Made by a program: the position numbers and the translations under genes. The notes beneath the pieces are model-generated. The model worked only from the letters and a program-made list of their open reading frames with translations. It was not told where the DNA came from and searched no databases. Source: Sphingomonas ginsengisoli An et al. 2013 (GTDB lineage: Bacteria > Pseudomonadota > Alphaproteobacteria > Sphingomonadales > Sphingomonadaceae). From it: a stretch of DNA of 64,000 bases. Position 1 is the stretch's first letter, and each line of letters begins with the position of its first letter. Of the stretch, positions 32,944-42,223 are shown one piece after another. The stretch lies in contig NZ_CP045434.1 of the NCBI RefSeq assembly GCF_009363895.1, positions 2,808,501 to 2,872,500 on the forward strand. Direction: 5' to 3'.

Positions 32944-32988
32944 CGATCACGGGCGCTTCAAGACACCCGCAAAAGCTTGGTAAGAAGC

Positions 32989-33366
32989 TTACTTGAGCTC
33001 GACGGTGCCGCCGGCTTCCTCGATCTGCTTCTTGATCTTCTCGGCCTCGTCCTTGTTGACGCCTTCCTTGACGGCCTTCGGCGCACCCTCGACGAGAGCC
33101 TTCGCCTCACCCAGGCCGAGGCCGGTGATCGCGCGGACTTCCTTGATGACGTTGATCTTCTTGCCACCGTCACCGGTGAGGATCACGTCGAACTCGGTCT
33201 TCTCTTCGGCGGCCGGGGCAGCGGCGCCGCCAGCGGCGGGGCCGGCAACGGCGACGGCAGCGGCGGCCGAAACGCCCCACTTCTCTTCGAGGGCCTTGGC
33301 CAGCTCGGCGGCCTCGAGGACGGTGAGCGCCGACAGCTGGTCGACGATGTTGTTGATGTCAGCCAT
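32989..33366 (-). CDS. rplL: 50S ribosomal protein L7/L12
   Basis: 125 aa. The N-terminal dimerisation helix, the Ala/Gly-rich hinge (about residues 37-55) and the C-terminal factor-binding domain with [20 protein letters not shown] are canonical. It forms the ribosomal stalk with L10. It follows rplJ after 54 bp. Confidence 0.98.
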   Translation of the reverse strand: MADINNIVDQLSALTVLEAAELAKALEEKWGVSAAAAVAVAGPAAGGAAAPAAEEKTEFDVILTGDGGKKINVIKEVRAITGLGLGEAKALVEGAPKAVKEGVNKDEAEKIKKQIEEAGGTVELK

Positions 33367-33420
33367 TTGATACTCCTGTGCGGGCAGCGCCCGACTTGTT
33401 CATGCGTTGAAAACGAAAGG

Positions 33421-33933
33421 TCAGGCCGCTTCGGCGGCGTAAGCTCCAAAGACCCGGGCGAGCATTGCGCCAGGCTCGTTGATCGTGCGGGCAATCTTGC
33501 TCGCGGGCGCCTGGATGAGGCCCACGAGGGTTGCACGCAGCTGATCGAGCGAGGGCAGCTCGGCGAGCGCCTTGATCCCATTCACGTCGAGGACGGTCTC
33601 GCCCATCGCCCCGCCCAGAACCTCGAACTTGTCGGTGGTCTTGGCGAAATCCACGGCGACCTTGGCGGCCGCGACGGGATCGAGCGAAGTGGCGATCGCA
33701 GTGGGGCCCTTCAGCAAGTCGCCGATGGGCTGGTACTGCGTTCCGTCCAGCGCGATGAGAGCCAGGCGGTTCTTCGCAACCTTGAACTGCGCTCCGGCGT
33801 CGCGCATCCGCAGGCGCAGATCGGTGGACTGGGCCACCGACAGGCCGAGATTGCGGGTGACAACCACCACGCTGGTCTCGGCGAAGACCTGCTTCAGCTC
33901 GGCAACCAGATCCGCTTTTTCATTGCGATCCAT
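33421..33933 (-). CDS. rplJ: 50S ribosomal protein L10
   Basis: 170 aa. The ATG at 33933 has GGAG 5 nt upstream and gives [14 protein letters not shown], the usual L10 N-terminus; a long upstream open frame is leader sequence. The C-terminal helix ending FGAYAAEAA is the L7/L12 dimer-binding spine. It is expected to repress its own translation through the leader when in excess. Confidence 0.97.
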   Translation of the reverse strand: MDRNEKADLVAELKQVFAETSVVVVTRNLGLSVAQSTDLRLRMRDAGAQFKVAKNRLALIALDGTQYQPIGDLLKGPTAIATSLDPVAAAKVAVDFAKTTDKFEVLGGAMGETVLDVNGIKALAELPSLDQLRATLVGLIQAPASKIARTINEPGAMLARVFGAYAAEAA

Positions 33934-34217
33934 GCCAACTCCAAACATTGGCCGAGGTGTCGCCACCACGGCCGGCTTCAATGGCCCGCGTGCCGGCAGA
34001 ACCGGAACTCGGGCGACGACTGTCCGTGGGGTTGGGCGATCGGTGCGCTTCAACGCACGAGCGGGCAGGCGGCGTACCGGTGCCCGGATGATCTCTCTTC
34101 CCCGTCTCGGCTGCGAATTAAGCCCCTCGAGTGACCTCGGGACAGCAGCTGTCTCGGACGGCGCTCCGGCAAGCCGGAACGTGGGGGCGCCTATACGCGA
34201 AAGTGCCGCGGGTTCAA
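33934..34217 (-). promoter_or_regulatory. rplJL promoter and ~250-nt leader
   Basis: On the minus strand TTGAAC (34217-34212) and TATAGG (34195-34190) are 16 nt apart, a good sigma-70 promoter. It predicts a start near 34183 and a leader of about 250 nt before rplJ. That length matches the L10-binding autoregulatory leaders of many bacteria. The -35 box overlaps the last codons of the GNAT gene. The L10 kink-turn fold was not verified. Confidence 0.6.
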
Positions 34218-34744
34218 GGGGGTGTGGCGGTGCCGGGCCCGAGCGCGCGCTGCATGTAGACATTGTCGAGCCAGCGCTCGTGCTTCCAGCCGAGGCCGGT
34301 CAGCCGCCCGACCTCGCGGAAGCCGCAGCGGGCGTGGAGCGCGATCGAGGCAGGCTCGGCACCGCCGATCACCGCGACCATCTGGCGAAAGCCGCGCTGC
34401 TCGGCGGCAGCGATGAGCGCCTCCAGGAGCGCTGTGCCGAGCCCGCGCCCGGCGGCATCGGCGGCAACGTAGATGCTGTCCTCGCAGGCATGAGCGTAAG
34501 CCGGGCGGGGTCGGAACTGGCTGGCATTGGCCCAGCCAAGCAGCCGCTCGTCATCCTCGATCACCAGCCACGGCCAGCCGGGCTCGAGCACGGCCTGCAT
34601 CCGCCCGGCCATCGCCGCCGCGTCGGGCGGCTCGAGCTCGTAGCTGGCGGTGCCGTGACGGACGTGGTGCGCGTAGATGGCGGCCACCGCCGCCGCGTCG
34701 GCCAGGCGGGCGGGGCGGATGCGCGCGGTCGAAGGCCCGGTCAT
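34214..34744 (-). CDS. GNAT family N-acetyltransferase (PAT-like)
   Basis: 176 aa. The acetyl-CoA pyrophosphate motif is [16 protein letters not shown], and the C-terminal half ([20 protein letters not shown]) follows the phosphinothricin/methionine-sulfone acetyltransferase pattern. It transfers acetyl from acetyl-CoA to an amino group; the true substrate is unknown. It is a stand-alone gene between the rplJ promoter and a divergent small gene. Confidence 0.88.
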   Translation of the reverse strand: MTGPSTARIRPARLADAAAVAAIYAHHVRHGTASYELEPPDAAAMAGRMQAVLEPGWPWLVIEDDERLLGWANASQFRPRPAYAHACEDSIYVAADAAGRGLGTALLEALIAAAEQRGFRQMVAVIGGAEPASIALHARCGFREVGRLTGLGWKHERWLDNVYMQRALGPGTATPP

Positions 34745-34854
34745 GGCGGCTAGCGATGCCGCCGACCGGTGGTCGCGCCAAGGTGAAAATCTGGCTCGCC
34801 TGCCCGCCTCATGCGTTGAGCCCCAGTAGCCACCCGATGACAGGAGGAGACCAC

Positions 34855-35316
34855 ATGGGCAGCGAGCGAGACGACCGATTTGACGAGCGCGACCGCGCCT
34901 TTTTCCGCGACGACCGGGCCGAGCATGGCGCGGTGCACGGCAATCTGATGGGCAATGCCGAGCACCGGGTGCGCGACTGGTTCGAAGGTCACGCCGACGA
35001 CCACGACGAGCCCTACCGCCGTTTCCGCCAACGCCACATTGCCGAGATGGATCGCGACTATGACGCGTGGCGGCAGGACCGACAGCACGACTTCCACCGC
35101 GAATTCGACGGCTGGCGCGCGCAACGCCAGCAGGGCCAGGCGGACGAAATGCCTGCGCTCGAGCTCAGCGACGCGGTGCACGCCACCGCGCCCGGCACGC
35201 CCGTCACTGCGGAGCAGCCGCCCGCAGCAAATTCGCCAGCATCGCGTCGCCGTGGGTCGTCAGGATCGACTCGGGGTGGAACTGCAGCCCCCACTGACGC
35301 GCCGCAGGATCGCTGA
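34855..35316 (+). CDS. Small hydrophilic hypothetical protein
   Basis: About 153 aa from ATG 34855 with AGGAGG upstream. It is extremely charged and rich in Asp, Arg, His and Gln (for example FRQRHIAEMDRDYDAWRQDR), without Cys, signal peptide or known domain; probably largely disordered or coiled. Its last 37 codons overlap the convergent trpG gene by 113 bp and look like a low-value tail, so the natural C-terminus may be newly extended. Function unknown. Confidence 0.6.
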   Translation: MGSERDDRFDERDRAFFRDDRAEHGAVHGNLMGNAEHRVRDWFEGHADDHDEPYRRFRQRHIAEMDRDYDAWRQDRQHDFHREFDGWRAQRQQGQADEMPALELSDAVHATAPGTPVTAEQPPAANSPASRRRGSSGSTRGGTAAPTDAPQDR

Positions 35317-35782
35317 ACGCCATCGCCATCCCGTCGATGCTTCCATGGACGGTGAAGCGTTCGGGAAGGTGGCGGGTGCAGAGCGAATGGTAGCGCCCGA
35401 TCCGTAGCGGATTGGGCAGGCCGGCGAATGGGCCGGCGCCGTCGTGCGGCAGCAGGGTCGCCTTGCCGTGGACCGGGTCGGCGGCACGCTCGACCCGGCC
35501 GCCGGCTTCCTCGACGATCGCCTGATGGCCGAGGCAGATGCCGATCAGCGGCACGCGTCCCTTCGCCAGCGCGATGAGCTCGAGGCAGCAGCCGGCGTCC
35601 GGCGGCGCGCCGGGTCCGGGCGAGAGCATGAGCGCCGCGCCGCTGTCTTCGGCCTGGGCGAGCGCCTCGTCGGCGGCGATGGTGTTGCGAAGGACGCGGA
35701 CCCTCGACCCCAACCGCTGCAGGCTCTCGACGAGGTTGAAGGTGAAGCTGTCGAGATTGTCGATCAGGAGGACGGGGGTCAT
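35204..35782 (-). CDS. trpG: Anthranilate synthase glutamine amidotransferase subunit
   Basis: 192 aa class I glutamine amidotransferase feeding ammonia to TrpE. The triad is visible: Cys in GICLGHQ, His and Glu in QFHPESI. The oxyanion strand is MLSPGPGAP. The ATG at 35782 overlaps the trpE stop by 4 nt. It could also serve PabB, as dual-use TrpG/PabA subunits do, but the operon argues for tryptophan. Confidence 0.93.
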   Translation of the reverse strand: MTPVLLIDNLDSFTFNLVESLQRLGSRVRVLRNTIAADEALAQAEDSGAALMLSPGPGAPPDAGCCLELIALAKGRVPLIGICLGHQAIVEEAGGRVERAADPVHGKATLLPHDGAGPFAGLPNPLRIGRYHSLCTRHLPERFTVHGSIDGMAMAFSDPAARQWGLQFHPESILTTHGDAMLANLLRAAAPQ

Positions 35783-37299
35783 GCCGCTTGTCCCAGCACC
35801 CCGAGCAAGGCCGAGGCCTTGGCGCGGGTCTCGGCCGCTTCGGACTGCGGATCGCTGTCGTGGACCACGCCGGCGCCGGCGCGGACGTGAGCGGTGCCGT
35901 CGATGACGAGTGTCGAGCGGATCACTACCGCGGTGTCCATGACCCCGTCGCCGTTCACCCACCCGACCGCGCCGCCGTAAGGTCCGCGGCGGGTGAGCTC
36001 GAGTTCGCGCAGCAATTGCATGGCGCGGATCTTGGGCGCGCCGGTCAGGGTCCCGACGTTGAGGCAGGCAGCGAGCGCGTCGAAGGCGTCGAGCCCGATC
36101 CTGAGCTTGCCGGTGACCGAGGAGACGAGGTGCATGACGCGCGAGAAGCGTTCGACGGTGAGCAGCCTGGCGACCCGCCGCGTGCCCGGCAGCGACACCC
36201 GCGCGACGTCGTTGCGGGCGAGGTCGACCAGCATCATGTGCTCGGCCAGTTCCTTGGTGTCGAGCCGCATCTCGGCCTCGAGCCGGTCGTCCTCGTCGGG
36301 GCTCGCTCCGCGCGGGCGAGTACCGGCGATCGGCTTGACCTCGACGGTGAGCGCGCCGCCGGCGGCGGCATCGCGGGCGAGGCGGACACTGGTTTCGGGG
36401 CTGGCGCCGAGCAGGGTGAAATCGGCGCCGCGGAGGTAGAAGCGGTAGCTCGACGGCTCGATGGAGCGAAGGCGGCGGTAGGCGTCGAGCGGGTCGGGGC
36501 AGGGGGCCGAAAAGGTCCGCGATGGGACGATCTGATAGACCTCGCCGGCGGCGATCGCTTCCTTCGCCTTGGCGACGGTGGCGGCGTAGGCGGAGTCATC
36601 GAGATCGGTGGTTGTTCCGGCTCGAACGCCGCTGGCGCCTCCGCCAGTCGCTGGCGCGACGGCCACCTCCCCATTGCTGCGCGACAGGGAGGAGCTCAAG
36701 GTCAGCATCTCCTCCAGCCGCTGCGCTGCATCGTTGGCCTGGCGCTCGTCGCCGCCGAACGCCGCGCACAGCAGCCGCGCCGCGCCGCCGGGCTCGATCA
36801 CCGCCAGGCTCTCGGGCACCCAGAACAGGTAATCGGGGAAGCCGAGCGGGTCGGCGGCGGCGGCGGGGATGGCTTCGCCGAATCCCGCCTGGTCGAAGCT
36901 GCTGACGCCGAGGACGAGCGCGCCGAACGGATCGGCCGGCGCGCCGCATGCCCCGAGCAACGCCCGCAGCGCGTGGAGCGGCGCGGGGGCGGCGAGCCTT
37001 TCCTCGGCGTCGTCGGTCGTCGGCACCGGATAGTCCAGGGTGAGTGTGCCCGACAGAGCGAGCCCCTGCCGGCGCGCCACTTCGGCGAGCAGGGCTGCGC
37101 CATTCGCGGTCAGCGCTTCGAGGGTGACCTGCCCATCGCGCGCCGAGGCGCGGACGGCGGCGGCGGTCATCACCAGCGTGCGGCCGTCATTGGCCTCAAG
37201 CAGGCCGGTGTCGGGCCGCGTGCCCCCGGCGCTCGCCGCGGCGTAGAAGGCGAGGGGATCGAGCCGGCCGCCGAGCCGCCGCTGGACGAGCCGGATCAC
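35779..37299 (-). CDS. trpE: Anthranilate synthase component I
   Basis: 506 aa from GTG 37299, which overlaps the aroG stop by 4 nt. Chorismate-binding motifs include [13 protein letters not shown] and [17 protein letters not shown] rather than PIKGT marks anthranilate synthase and not aminodeoxychorismate synthase (PabB). The N-terminal tryptophan-feedback motif, LLES in enteric TrpE, seems to read LLEA (residues 33-36), which might weaken feedback if the alignment holds. With TrpG it turns chorismate and glutamine into anthranilate. Confidence 0.93.
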   Translation of the reverse strand: MIRLVQRRLGGRLDPLAFYAAASAGGTRPDTGLLEANDGRTLVMTAAAVRASARDGQVTLEALTANGAALLAEVARRQGLALSGTLTLDYPVPTTDDAEERLAAPAPLHALRALLGACGAPADPFGALVLGVSSFDQAGFGEAIPAAAADPLGFPDYLFWVPESLAVIEPGGAARLLCAAFGGDERQANDAAQRLEEMLTLSSSLSRSNGEVAVAPATGGGASGVRAGTTTDLDDSAYAATVAKAKEAIAAGEVYQIVPSRTFSAPCPDPLDAYRRLRSIEPSSYRFYLRGADFTLLGASPETSVRLARDAAAGGALTVEVKPIAGTRPRGASPDEDDRLEAEMRLDTKELAEHMMLVDLARNDVARVSLPGTRRVARLLTVERFSRVMHLVSSVTGKLRIGLDAFDALAACLNVGTLTGAPKIRAMQLLRELELTRRGPYGGAVGWVNGDGVMDTAVVIRSTLVIDGTAHVRAGAGVVHDSDPQSEAAETRAKASALLGVLGQAA

Positions 37300-38309
37300 A
37301 AGCTTCGCCCGACCGCGGCGGCGAGCGGCCGCAACCGGCCCATCAGGTCGGCGAATTGCTCGGGATAGAGCGATTGGGCGCCGTCCGACAGCGCCTTGGC
37401 CGGATCGCGGTGAACCTCGATCATCAGCCCGTCGGCCCCGGCCGCGACGCCCGCCAGCGCCATCGCCGGCACCAGCTCGCGCATCCCGGTGCCGTGGCTG
37501 GGATCGACGATCACCGGCAGATGGGTGCGCGCCTTGACGTAGGGCACGGCGTTGAGGTCGAGCGTGTTGCGGGTCGCAGTCTCGAAGGTGCGGATGCCGC
37601 GCTCGCACAGGATGACCTGATCGTTGCCGGCGCTGAGCAGATATTCCGCAGCCAGCAACCATTCCTGGATGGTGGCGGAGAGGCCGCGCTTGAGGACCAC
37701 GGGGCGGCGGGTCTGGCCGACCGCGCGGAGCAGGGCGAAATTCTGCATGTTGCGCGCGCCGACCTGGAGCGCGTCGGCCTGCGCCGCGACGACCTCGAGG
37801 TCGGCGGTGTCCATCACCTCGGTGACCACCGGCAGGCCAAGCTCGTCGCCGACCTCGCGCAGGATCGACAGGCCGGCGGGGCCGTGGCCCGAGAAGCCGT
37901 AGGGGCTGGTGCGCGGCTTGTAGGCGCCGGCGCGGAGCAGGGTCGCGCCGGCGTTCTTGGCGGCGAGCGCGCTTTCGTAAAGCTGGTCGCGATCCTCGAC
38001 CGCGCAGGGGCCGGCGATCACCACCAGCCGGTCGCCGCCGACCGGGACGCCGCCGACCTCGACCACCGTGTCATGCGGGTGGAGTTCACGGCTGACCAAC
38101 TTGTAGGGGGCGAGGATCGCCTTGACACTCTCGACCGCGGGATCGCTGTCGAGCGCCAGTTCGGCGAGTACGCGCTCGTCGCCCAGGGCGCCGAGCACGA
38201 CACGCTCGCTGCCCGGCATGTGGAGCGGCTTGAGGCCGGCGCCTTCGATTCGGGCAAGTAGCCGCTCGGCGCTGTCGGCGGGGGCGTCGGGCTTGAGAAC
38301 GATGATCAT
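37296..38309 (-). CDS. aroG: 3-deoxy-7-phosphoheptulonate (DAHP) synthase, type I-beta
   Basis: 337 aa. The first 70 residues look like the ferredoxin-like regulatory domain of type I-beta enzymes, followed by the TIM-barrel with [38 protein letters not shown] and [10 protein letters not shown]. It condenses PEP and erythrose-4-phosphate, the first step of the shikimate pathway. As first gene of the attenuated operon it is controlled by tryptophan supply. The gene symbol for this subclass varies (aroF/aroG). Confidence 0.93.
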   Translation of the reverse strand: MIIVLKPDAPADSAERLLARIEGAGLKPLHMPGSERVVLGALGDERVLAELALDSDPAVESVKAILAPYKLVSRELHPHDTVVEVGGVPVGGDRLVVIAGPCAVEDRDQLYESALAAKNAGATLLRAGAYKPRTSPYGFSGHGPAGLSILREVGDELGLPVVTEVMDTADLEVVAAQADALQVGARNMQNFALLRAVGQTRRPVVLKRGLSATIQEWLLAAEYLLSAGNDQVILCERGIRTFETATRNTLDLNAVPYVKARTHLPVIVDPSHGTGMRELVPAMALAGVAAGADGLMIEVHRDPAKALSDGAQSLYPEQFADLMGRLRPLAAAVGRSL

Positions 38310-38359
38310 GGCGGGGTCTGGTCCTGCGGAACGGGAGGGAAAGGCACCCGGCAGGTCAA

Positions 38360-38386
38360 CAAAAAACCCGCCGGAGGGGCGGGTCG
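38360..38386 (-). terminator. trp attenuator terminator
   Basis: Stem CCCGCC with GGCGGG around a short CCTCC-containing loop, followed on the minus strand by TTTTTTG. It lies between the leader peptide gene and aroG, 50 nt before the aroG start. When tryptophan is plentiful it should stop transcription. Confidence 0.88.
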
Positions 38387-38414
38387 GAGTTACTCGTCTG
38401 GTGGAAATACGAGT

Positions 38415-38483
38415 CTAGGCCGGCACGCCGCAAAGGAGCTGCCAGCGCCACCAGCGACGGGTCGGGAGAAGGGCGGTCGTCAT
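38415..38483 (-). CDS. trpL: trp leader peptide
   Basis: 22-aa peptide MTTALLPTRRWWRWQLLCGV followed by PA. Three Trp codons at positions 11, 12 and 14 within four codons are the sensing element of a tryptophan attenuator. The TGGTGG of codons 11-12 (38454-38448) is complementary to CCACCAG at 38404-38398, forming the classic 1:2 pairing. An alternative hairpin ACTCGT/ACGAGT around 38392-38415 overlaps segment 2. No ribosome-binding site precedes the ATG; the promoter suggests a leaderless mRNA, as reported for trpL in Sinorhizobium. Confidence 0.9.
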   Translation of the reverse strand: MTTALLPTRRWWRWQLLCGVPA

Positions 38484-38491
38484 CGCCGCCG

Positions 38492-38519
38492 TTCTTAACT
38501 GGCGCGCGGCACCCGTCAA
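38492..38519 (-). promoter_or_regulatory. Promoter of the aroG-trpEG operon
   Basis: On the minus strand TTGACG (38519-38514), 16 nt, TAAGAA (38497-38492). The expected start falls at or within two bases of the trpL ATG (38483). Confidence 0.65.
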
Positions 38520-38593
38520 GCGCGGCGTTGCTGTCGCGGTTGAGTCGGTGGCGGGAGCGGCGCCACGGCGGCGTCGCTCCCGCTTTGCGAGGT

Positions 38594-39001
38594 TCACTGC
38601 ACCCCGAACTTGATGGTGCCGTTCATCGCGAGCGCCCGATCGGCGTCGGTGGCGGTGCCACTGGCAAGGCGGCCGGCGCGGGCAACGGCGGCGGCCATCT
38701 GCGGCTGGGCCTGGCCCCAGGCGGCGTTGACGCACTGGGTGTTCCCGGTCGGCTCGGTGCTGTCGTAGCTCGGCTCGCACACGGTGCGAATCGCGCCCGA
38801 GACACGCTGGCGCAGCGTCACCTGCCCCGGCCGGTGAGCGAGATCGAGGTCGGCATAGCTCACCCGGGCGACGGGCACGTCATTCTCGATCGATGCGGTC
38901 ACCGTCACGTCGCGGGCGGCGGCGGGGCCGGCGGCGAGCAGCATGGCGCCACTGGCGCTGAGCGCGGCGGCGATCCCGAACAGCAATTTGGTCTTCAGCA
39001 T
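38594..39001 (-). CDS. UrcA family protein
   Basis: 135 aa. The ATG at 39001 has AAGGAG 8 nt upstream. The signal peptide ends in GPAAARD. The mature part carries VSYADLDLAHRPGQVTLRQR and IRTVCEPS with paired cysteines, the UrcA signature found in Sphingomonadales and Caulobacterales. Function is unknown; a periplasmic location is expected. It is not linked in strand context to a pathway here. Confidence 0.87.
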   Translation of the reverse strand: MLKTKLLFGIAAALSASGAMLLAAGPAAARDVTVTASIENDVPVARVSYADLDLAHRPGQVTLRQRVSGAIRTVCEPSYDSTEPTGNTQCVNAAWGQAQPQMAAAVARAGRLASGTATDADRALAMNGTIKFGVQ

Positions 39002-39010
39002 GGCTTGCAC

Positions 39011-39238
39011 TCCTTTGTCATACCCCGGCAGGAGTGGGGTAGAGGAGTAATACAGCGCTACAAATGTAACTTCCCGTCGACATCGGCGAATGCGCGCTGG
39101 GATCGGCAGGACGACGAACGGGCCTGCCGGCGCCCCTCGACGACCGGAGGGCGTCGACCAGCGGCGGTTGGGCGACGAACCGCCGGATGAACGGCCAAGA
39201 GGGGCGCACCGATGGCTGAACGAGGTCAGGAAGATGCG
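39011..39238. other. Intergenic region, nothing clear
   Basis: Sequence between the UrcA promoter and the terminator of the next gene. An AT-rich patch at 39040-39075 (GAGTAATACAGCGCTACAAATGTAAC) probably holds the UrcA gene promoter. No convincing gene is seen. Confidence 0.4.
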
Positions 39239-39269
39239 AAAACTCCCCCGCGGTTGGGCCGCGGGGGAG
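39239..39269 (-). terminator. Rho-independent terminator
   Basis: A perfect 11-bp GC stem (39243-39253 with 39259-39269), loop of five, then TTTT on the minus strand. It ends the small acidic protein gene. Confidence 0.85.
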
Positions 39270-39328
39270 CAATATCGCGGCGGGTGAACGGCTTAGCGGC
39301 GACAGCCGCCGCCTCCGCCGGTCGCGCC

Positions 39329-39595
39329 TTATTGTCCGGTCAGGGGCAGCGAGTCGCGGCGGCCGGGATCGTCGGCGTCGAGCTCCTCGATGTCGTCGCT
39401 CTCGAGCTCGGCCCCAGCGGCAGCGCCGGCCGCGTCGCCCTGTGCCTCGACCTCGTGCGCGGCGAGTTCGGCATTGATCGAATCGAAGGCGGTGCCCGCC
39501 AGCTCGCTCGGGCTGCTGAGCGGGTGGTCGTCGCCGAATTCCTTGTCGTCGGTGAGGTCGGCGGTCTCGTCCTGCGTCGGGTCGCGGTCGGTCAT
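39329..39595 (-). CDS. Small acidic hypothetical protein
   Basis: 88 aa, very rich in Asp, Glu and Ala (for example TQDETADLTDDKEFGDDHPL), no Cys, no signal, probably disordered. The ATG at 39595 has AAGGAG upstream. A short spacer and then its own terminator suggest a monocistronic gene. Not recognised. Confidence 0.75.
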   Translation of the reverse strand: MTDRDPTQDETADLTDDKEFGDDHPLSSPSELAGTAFDSINAELAAHEVEAQGDAAGAAAGAELESDDIEELDADDPGRRDSLPLTGQ

Positions 39596-39632
39596 GGTAA
39601 TCTCCTTCGCGACAGATAACGCGCTTGGGAGA

Positions 39633-40814
39633 TTAAAGAGCCTGCGCGGCGGCGTGCCCGCTCGCCCAGGCCCACTGGAAATTATAGCCGCCGAGCCAGC
39701 CGGTGACGTCGACCGCCTCGCCGATGACGTGAAGTCCCGGCACCGTGCGCGCCGCCAGCGTCTTCTGGTCGAGCGTGGCGGTGCTGACTCCGCCGGCGGT
39801 GACCTCGGCCTTGGCATAGCCTTCAGAGCCGTTGGGCATGAACCGCCAGTCGGCGAGGCGCTGCTCGGCCTCGGCCAGCCGTTGGTCGGGCAGGTTGGCG
39901 AGCTCGCCGCCAAGCGCAAGCCGCTCGGCGAGCGTCTCGGCGAGGCGGGCGGGGAGGTGGTGGGCGAGGACAGCGCCGAGGCGGCTGCGTGGGCGCTCGC
40001 GCTTGGCGGCGCGCAGCCAGCCGTCGGCGGCCTGCGGGAGGAAGTCGATCCCCACCGCCTGGCCGCGACGCCAGTAGCTCGACACCTGGAGGATGGCGGG
40101 ACCGCTCAAGCCGCGGTGGGTGAACAGCGCCGCCTCGCGGAAGGCGGCGCCGCCGCAGCGCGCCTCGACCGGCGCGGCGACGCCGGAGAGGGTGCGGAAC
40201 AGCGTCTCGCCGCCGCCGAGCGTCAGCGGGACCAGCGCCGGGCGCGGCTCGACCACCTTGAGCCCGAACTGCCGGGCGAGATCGTAGGCGAAGCCGGTGG
40301 CGCCAAGCTTTGAGATCGACGGGCCGCCGGTCGCGATCACCAGCGCGGGCGCGACCAAAGTGCGCTCGCCGATGGTCACGCGGAACTGGCCGTCGGCATG
40401 ATCGACCGCGCGGATGGCGTGGCCGAAGCGGAAATCGACGCCACCTTTGGCGCATTCGTCCATCAGCATGGCGACGATCTGGCGGGCGCTGCCGTCGCAG
40501 AACAATTGGCCGAGCGTCTTCTCGTGCCAGGCGATGCCGTGCGCCTCGACGAGGGCGAGGAAGTCCTGCGCGGTGTAGCGGCTGAGCGCCGAGCGCGCGA
40601 AATGCGGGTTGGCCGAGAGGTAGCGCTCGGGCGCGGTGCCGAGGTTGGTGAAATTGCAGCGGCCGCCGCCCGAAATGAGGATTTTGCGGCCGGGCTCGTC
40701 ATTATGGTCGACGACTGCGATCCGCCGGCCCCGCTGCCCGGCGACGCCGGCGCACATCAACCCGGCGCCGCCGGCACCGAGCACGATCGCTTCAAAGCTG
40801 TCGGTGGCGGTCAT
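39633..40814 (-). CDS. HI0933-family FAD-dependent flavoprotein (YhiN-like)
   Basis: About 393 aa. The FAD Rossmann motif VLGAGGAGLMCAGVAGQRG lies at the N-terminus, with GRKILISGGGRCNFTN, the family hallmark, and a C-terminal YNFQWAWASGHAAA FAD-binding end. The biological substrate of this family is not established. The ATG at 40814 follows a GTG one codon earlier; either could start. Confidence 0.9.
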   Translation of the reverse strand: MTATDSFEAIVLGAGGAGLMCAGVAGQRGRRIAVVDHNDEPGRKILISGGGRCNFTNLGTAPERYLSANPHFARSALSRYTAQDFLALVEAHGIAWHEKTLGQLFCDGSARQIVAMLMDECAKGGVDFRFGHAIRAVDHADGQFRVTIGERTLVAPALVIATGGPSISKLGATGFAYDLARQFGLKVVEPRPALVPLTLGGGETLFRTLSGVAAPVEARCGGAAFREAALFTHRGLSGPAILQVSSYWRRGQAVGIDFLPQAADGWLRAAKRERPRSRLGAVLAHHLPARLAETLAERLALGGELANLPDQRLAEAEQRLADWRFMPNGSEGYAKAEVTAGGVSTATLDQKTLAARTVPGLHVIGEAVDVTGWLGGYNFQWAWASGHAAAQAL

Positions 40815-40830
40815 CACGCGTTCCCATGAA

Positions 40831-40864
40831 CGAAAAAGGCCGGAGCGTCGCCGCCCCGGCCTTT
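40831..40864 (-). terminator. Terminator of rplKA
   Basis: Stem AAAGGCCGG (40835-40843) with CCGGCCTTT (40856-40864), then TTTTTCG on the minus strand, about 22 nt after the rplA stop. Confidence 0.9.
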
Positions 40865-40885
40865 CGCTTGCTCAGTCGTGGACGC

Positions 40886-41584
40886 TTAGGCTCCGGCGAT
40901 CTCTTCGAGCGCGAGCTTGACGCCCGGACCCATGGTCGAGCTCAGCGCCGCCTTCTGGAGGTACTTGCCCTTGGCGCCCGCCGGCTTGGCCTTGACGATC
41001 GCGTCGACGAACGCGTCGAAGTTCGCGCGCAGGTCAGCGGCGTCGAACGAGCACTTGCCGATGCCGGCGTGGATGATCCCCGCCTTCTCGACGCGGAACT
41101 CGATCTGGCCGGCCTTGGCGTCGGTGACCGCCTTGGTGACGTCCATGGTGACGGTGCCGAGCTTCGGATTCGGCATCAGGCCCTTGGGACCCAGCACCTT
41201 ACCGAGGCGGCCGACGACGCCCATCATGTCAGGAGTCGCGATGACGCGATCGAAATCGATCTGGCCGCCCTGGATGCTCTCCATCAGGTCCTCGGCCCCG
41301 ACCACGTCGGCGCCGGCCTTCTGGGCTTCCTCCGCCTTGGCGCCCTTGGCGAACACCGCCACGCGGACGGTCTTGCCGGTGCCCTTGGGCAGGTTGACGA
41401 CGCCGCGGACCATCTGGTCGGCGTGGCGCGGGTCGACGCCGAGATTCAGCGCGACCTCGAGGGTCTCGTCGAACTTCGAGGTGGCGAGGCTCTTGGCCAG
41501 CGCGATCGCCTCGTCGACGCCGTAGAGCTTCTCACGGTCGACCTGACCGACGGCGTTCTTCTGCTTCTTGGTCTGCTTGGCCAT
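40886..41584 (-). CDS. rplA: 50S ribosomal protein L1
   Basis: 232 aa. The L1 signatures [19 protein letters not shown] and [15 protein letters not shown] are present. It binds 23S rRNA at the L1 stalk and classically represses the rplKA mRNA. It starts 3 bp after rplK. Confidence 0.97.
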   Translation of the reverse strand: MAKQTKKQKNAVGQVDREKLYGVDEAIALAKSLATSKFDETLEVALNLGVDPRHADQMVRGVVNLPKGTGKTVRVAVFAKGAKAEEAQKAGADVVGAEDLMESIQGGQIDFDRVIATPDMMGVVGRLGKVLGPKGLMPNPKLGTVTMDVTKAVTDAKAGQIEFRVEKAGIIHAGIGKCSFDAADLRANFDAFVDAIVKAKPAGAKGKYLQKAALSSTMGPGVKLALEEIAGA

Positions 41585-41587
41585 CGC

Positions 41588-42019
41588 TTAGCCCTCCACA
41601 ACCTGGAGGCCCATGGCGCGCGCCGAGCCTTCGATGATCTTAGTCGCCGCCTCAATGTCGTTGGCATTGAGGTCCTTCATCTTGGTCTCGGCGATCTGCG
41701 ACAGGGCCGAGCGCTTGATGGTGCCCGCGCTGACCTTGCCCGGCTCCTTCGAGCCCGACTTGAGACCCGCGGCCTTCTTGATCAGGAAGCTGGCGGGCGG
41801 GCTCTTGGTCGCGAAGGAGAAGGAGCGATCCGCATAGACGGTGATCACCGTCGGGATCGGCATGCCCTTTTCCATTTCCTGCGTCGACGCGTTGAACGCC
41901 TTGCAGAATTCCATGATGTTGACGCCGCGCTGACCCAGCGCGGGGCCGATCGGCGGAGACGGATTGGCGGCGCCGGCCGGCACCTGCAGCTTGATATAGC
42001 CGGTAATTTTCTTGGCCAT
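41588..42019 (-). CDS. rplK: 50S ribosomal protein L11
   Basis: 143 aa. [20 protein letters not shown] and the C-terminal RNA-binding domain ending [13 protein letters not shown] are canonical. It is part of the GTPase centre and needed for RelA activation. It is first gene of the rplKA pair; secE-nusG are not in the window. Confidence 0.97.
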   Translation of the reverse strand: MAKKITGYIKLQVPAGAANPSPPIGPALGQRGVNIMEFCKAFNASTQEMEKGMPIPTVITVYADRSFSFATKSPPASFLIKKAAGLKSGSKEPGKVSAGTIKRSALSQIAETKMKDLNANDIEAATKIIEGSARAMGLQVVEG

Positions 42020-42223
42020 GTCACTCTCGTTGTTGTGGTGTCGGACCGCGAATAGCAGCCAGGCACGCGAAGTTTAGCGGTTCAGGCGGGCAACTTGCGT
42101 CACCCTCCCGCAGGCGTTTTCCAGTGATGTGCTGGAGGCGGCGCCTCTAGCGAAGAGAGGGCGCGGAGGCAAGGGGAGGCGGGGGCCGGGCGAACGCGGC
42201 GGTTCGCCCGGCCCGCCAATCCC

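Noticed and set aside
33934..34263. A long N-terminal extension of L10
   Set aside because: It covers a good promoter and leader and is unlike any L10; the ATG at 33933 has an ideal ribosome-binding site.
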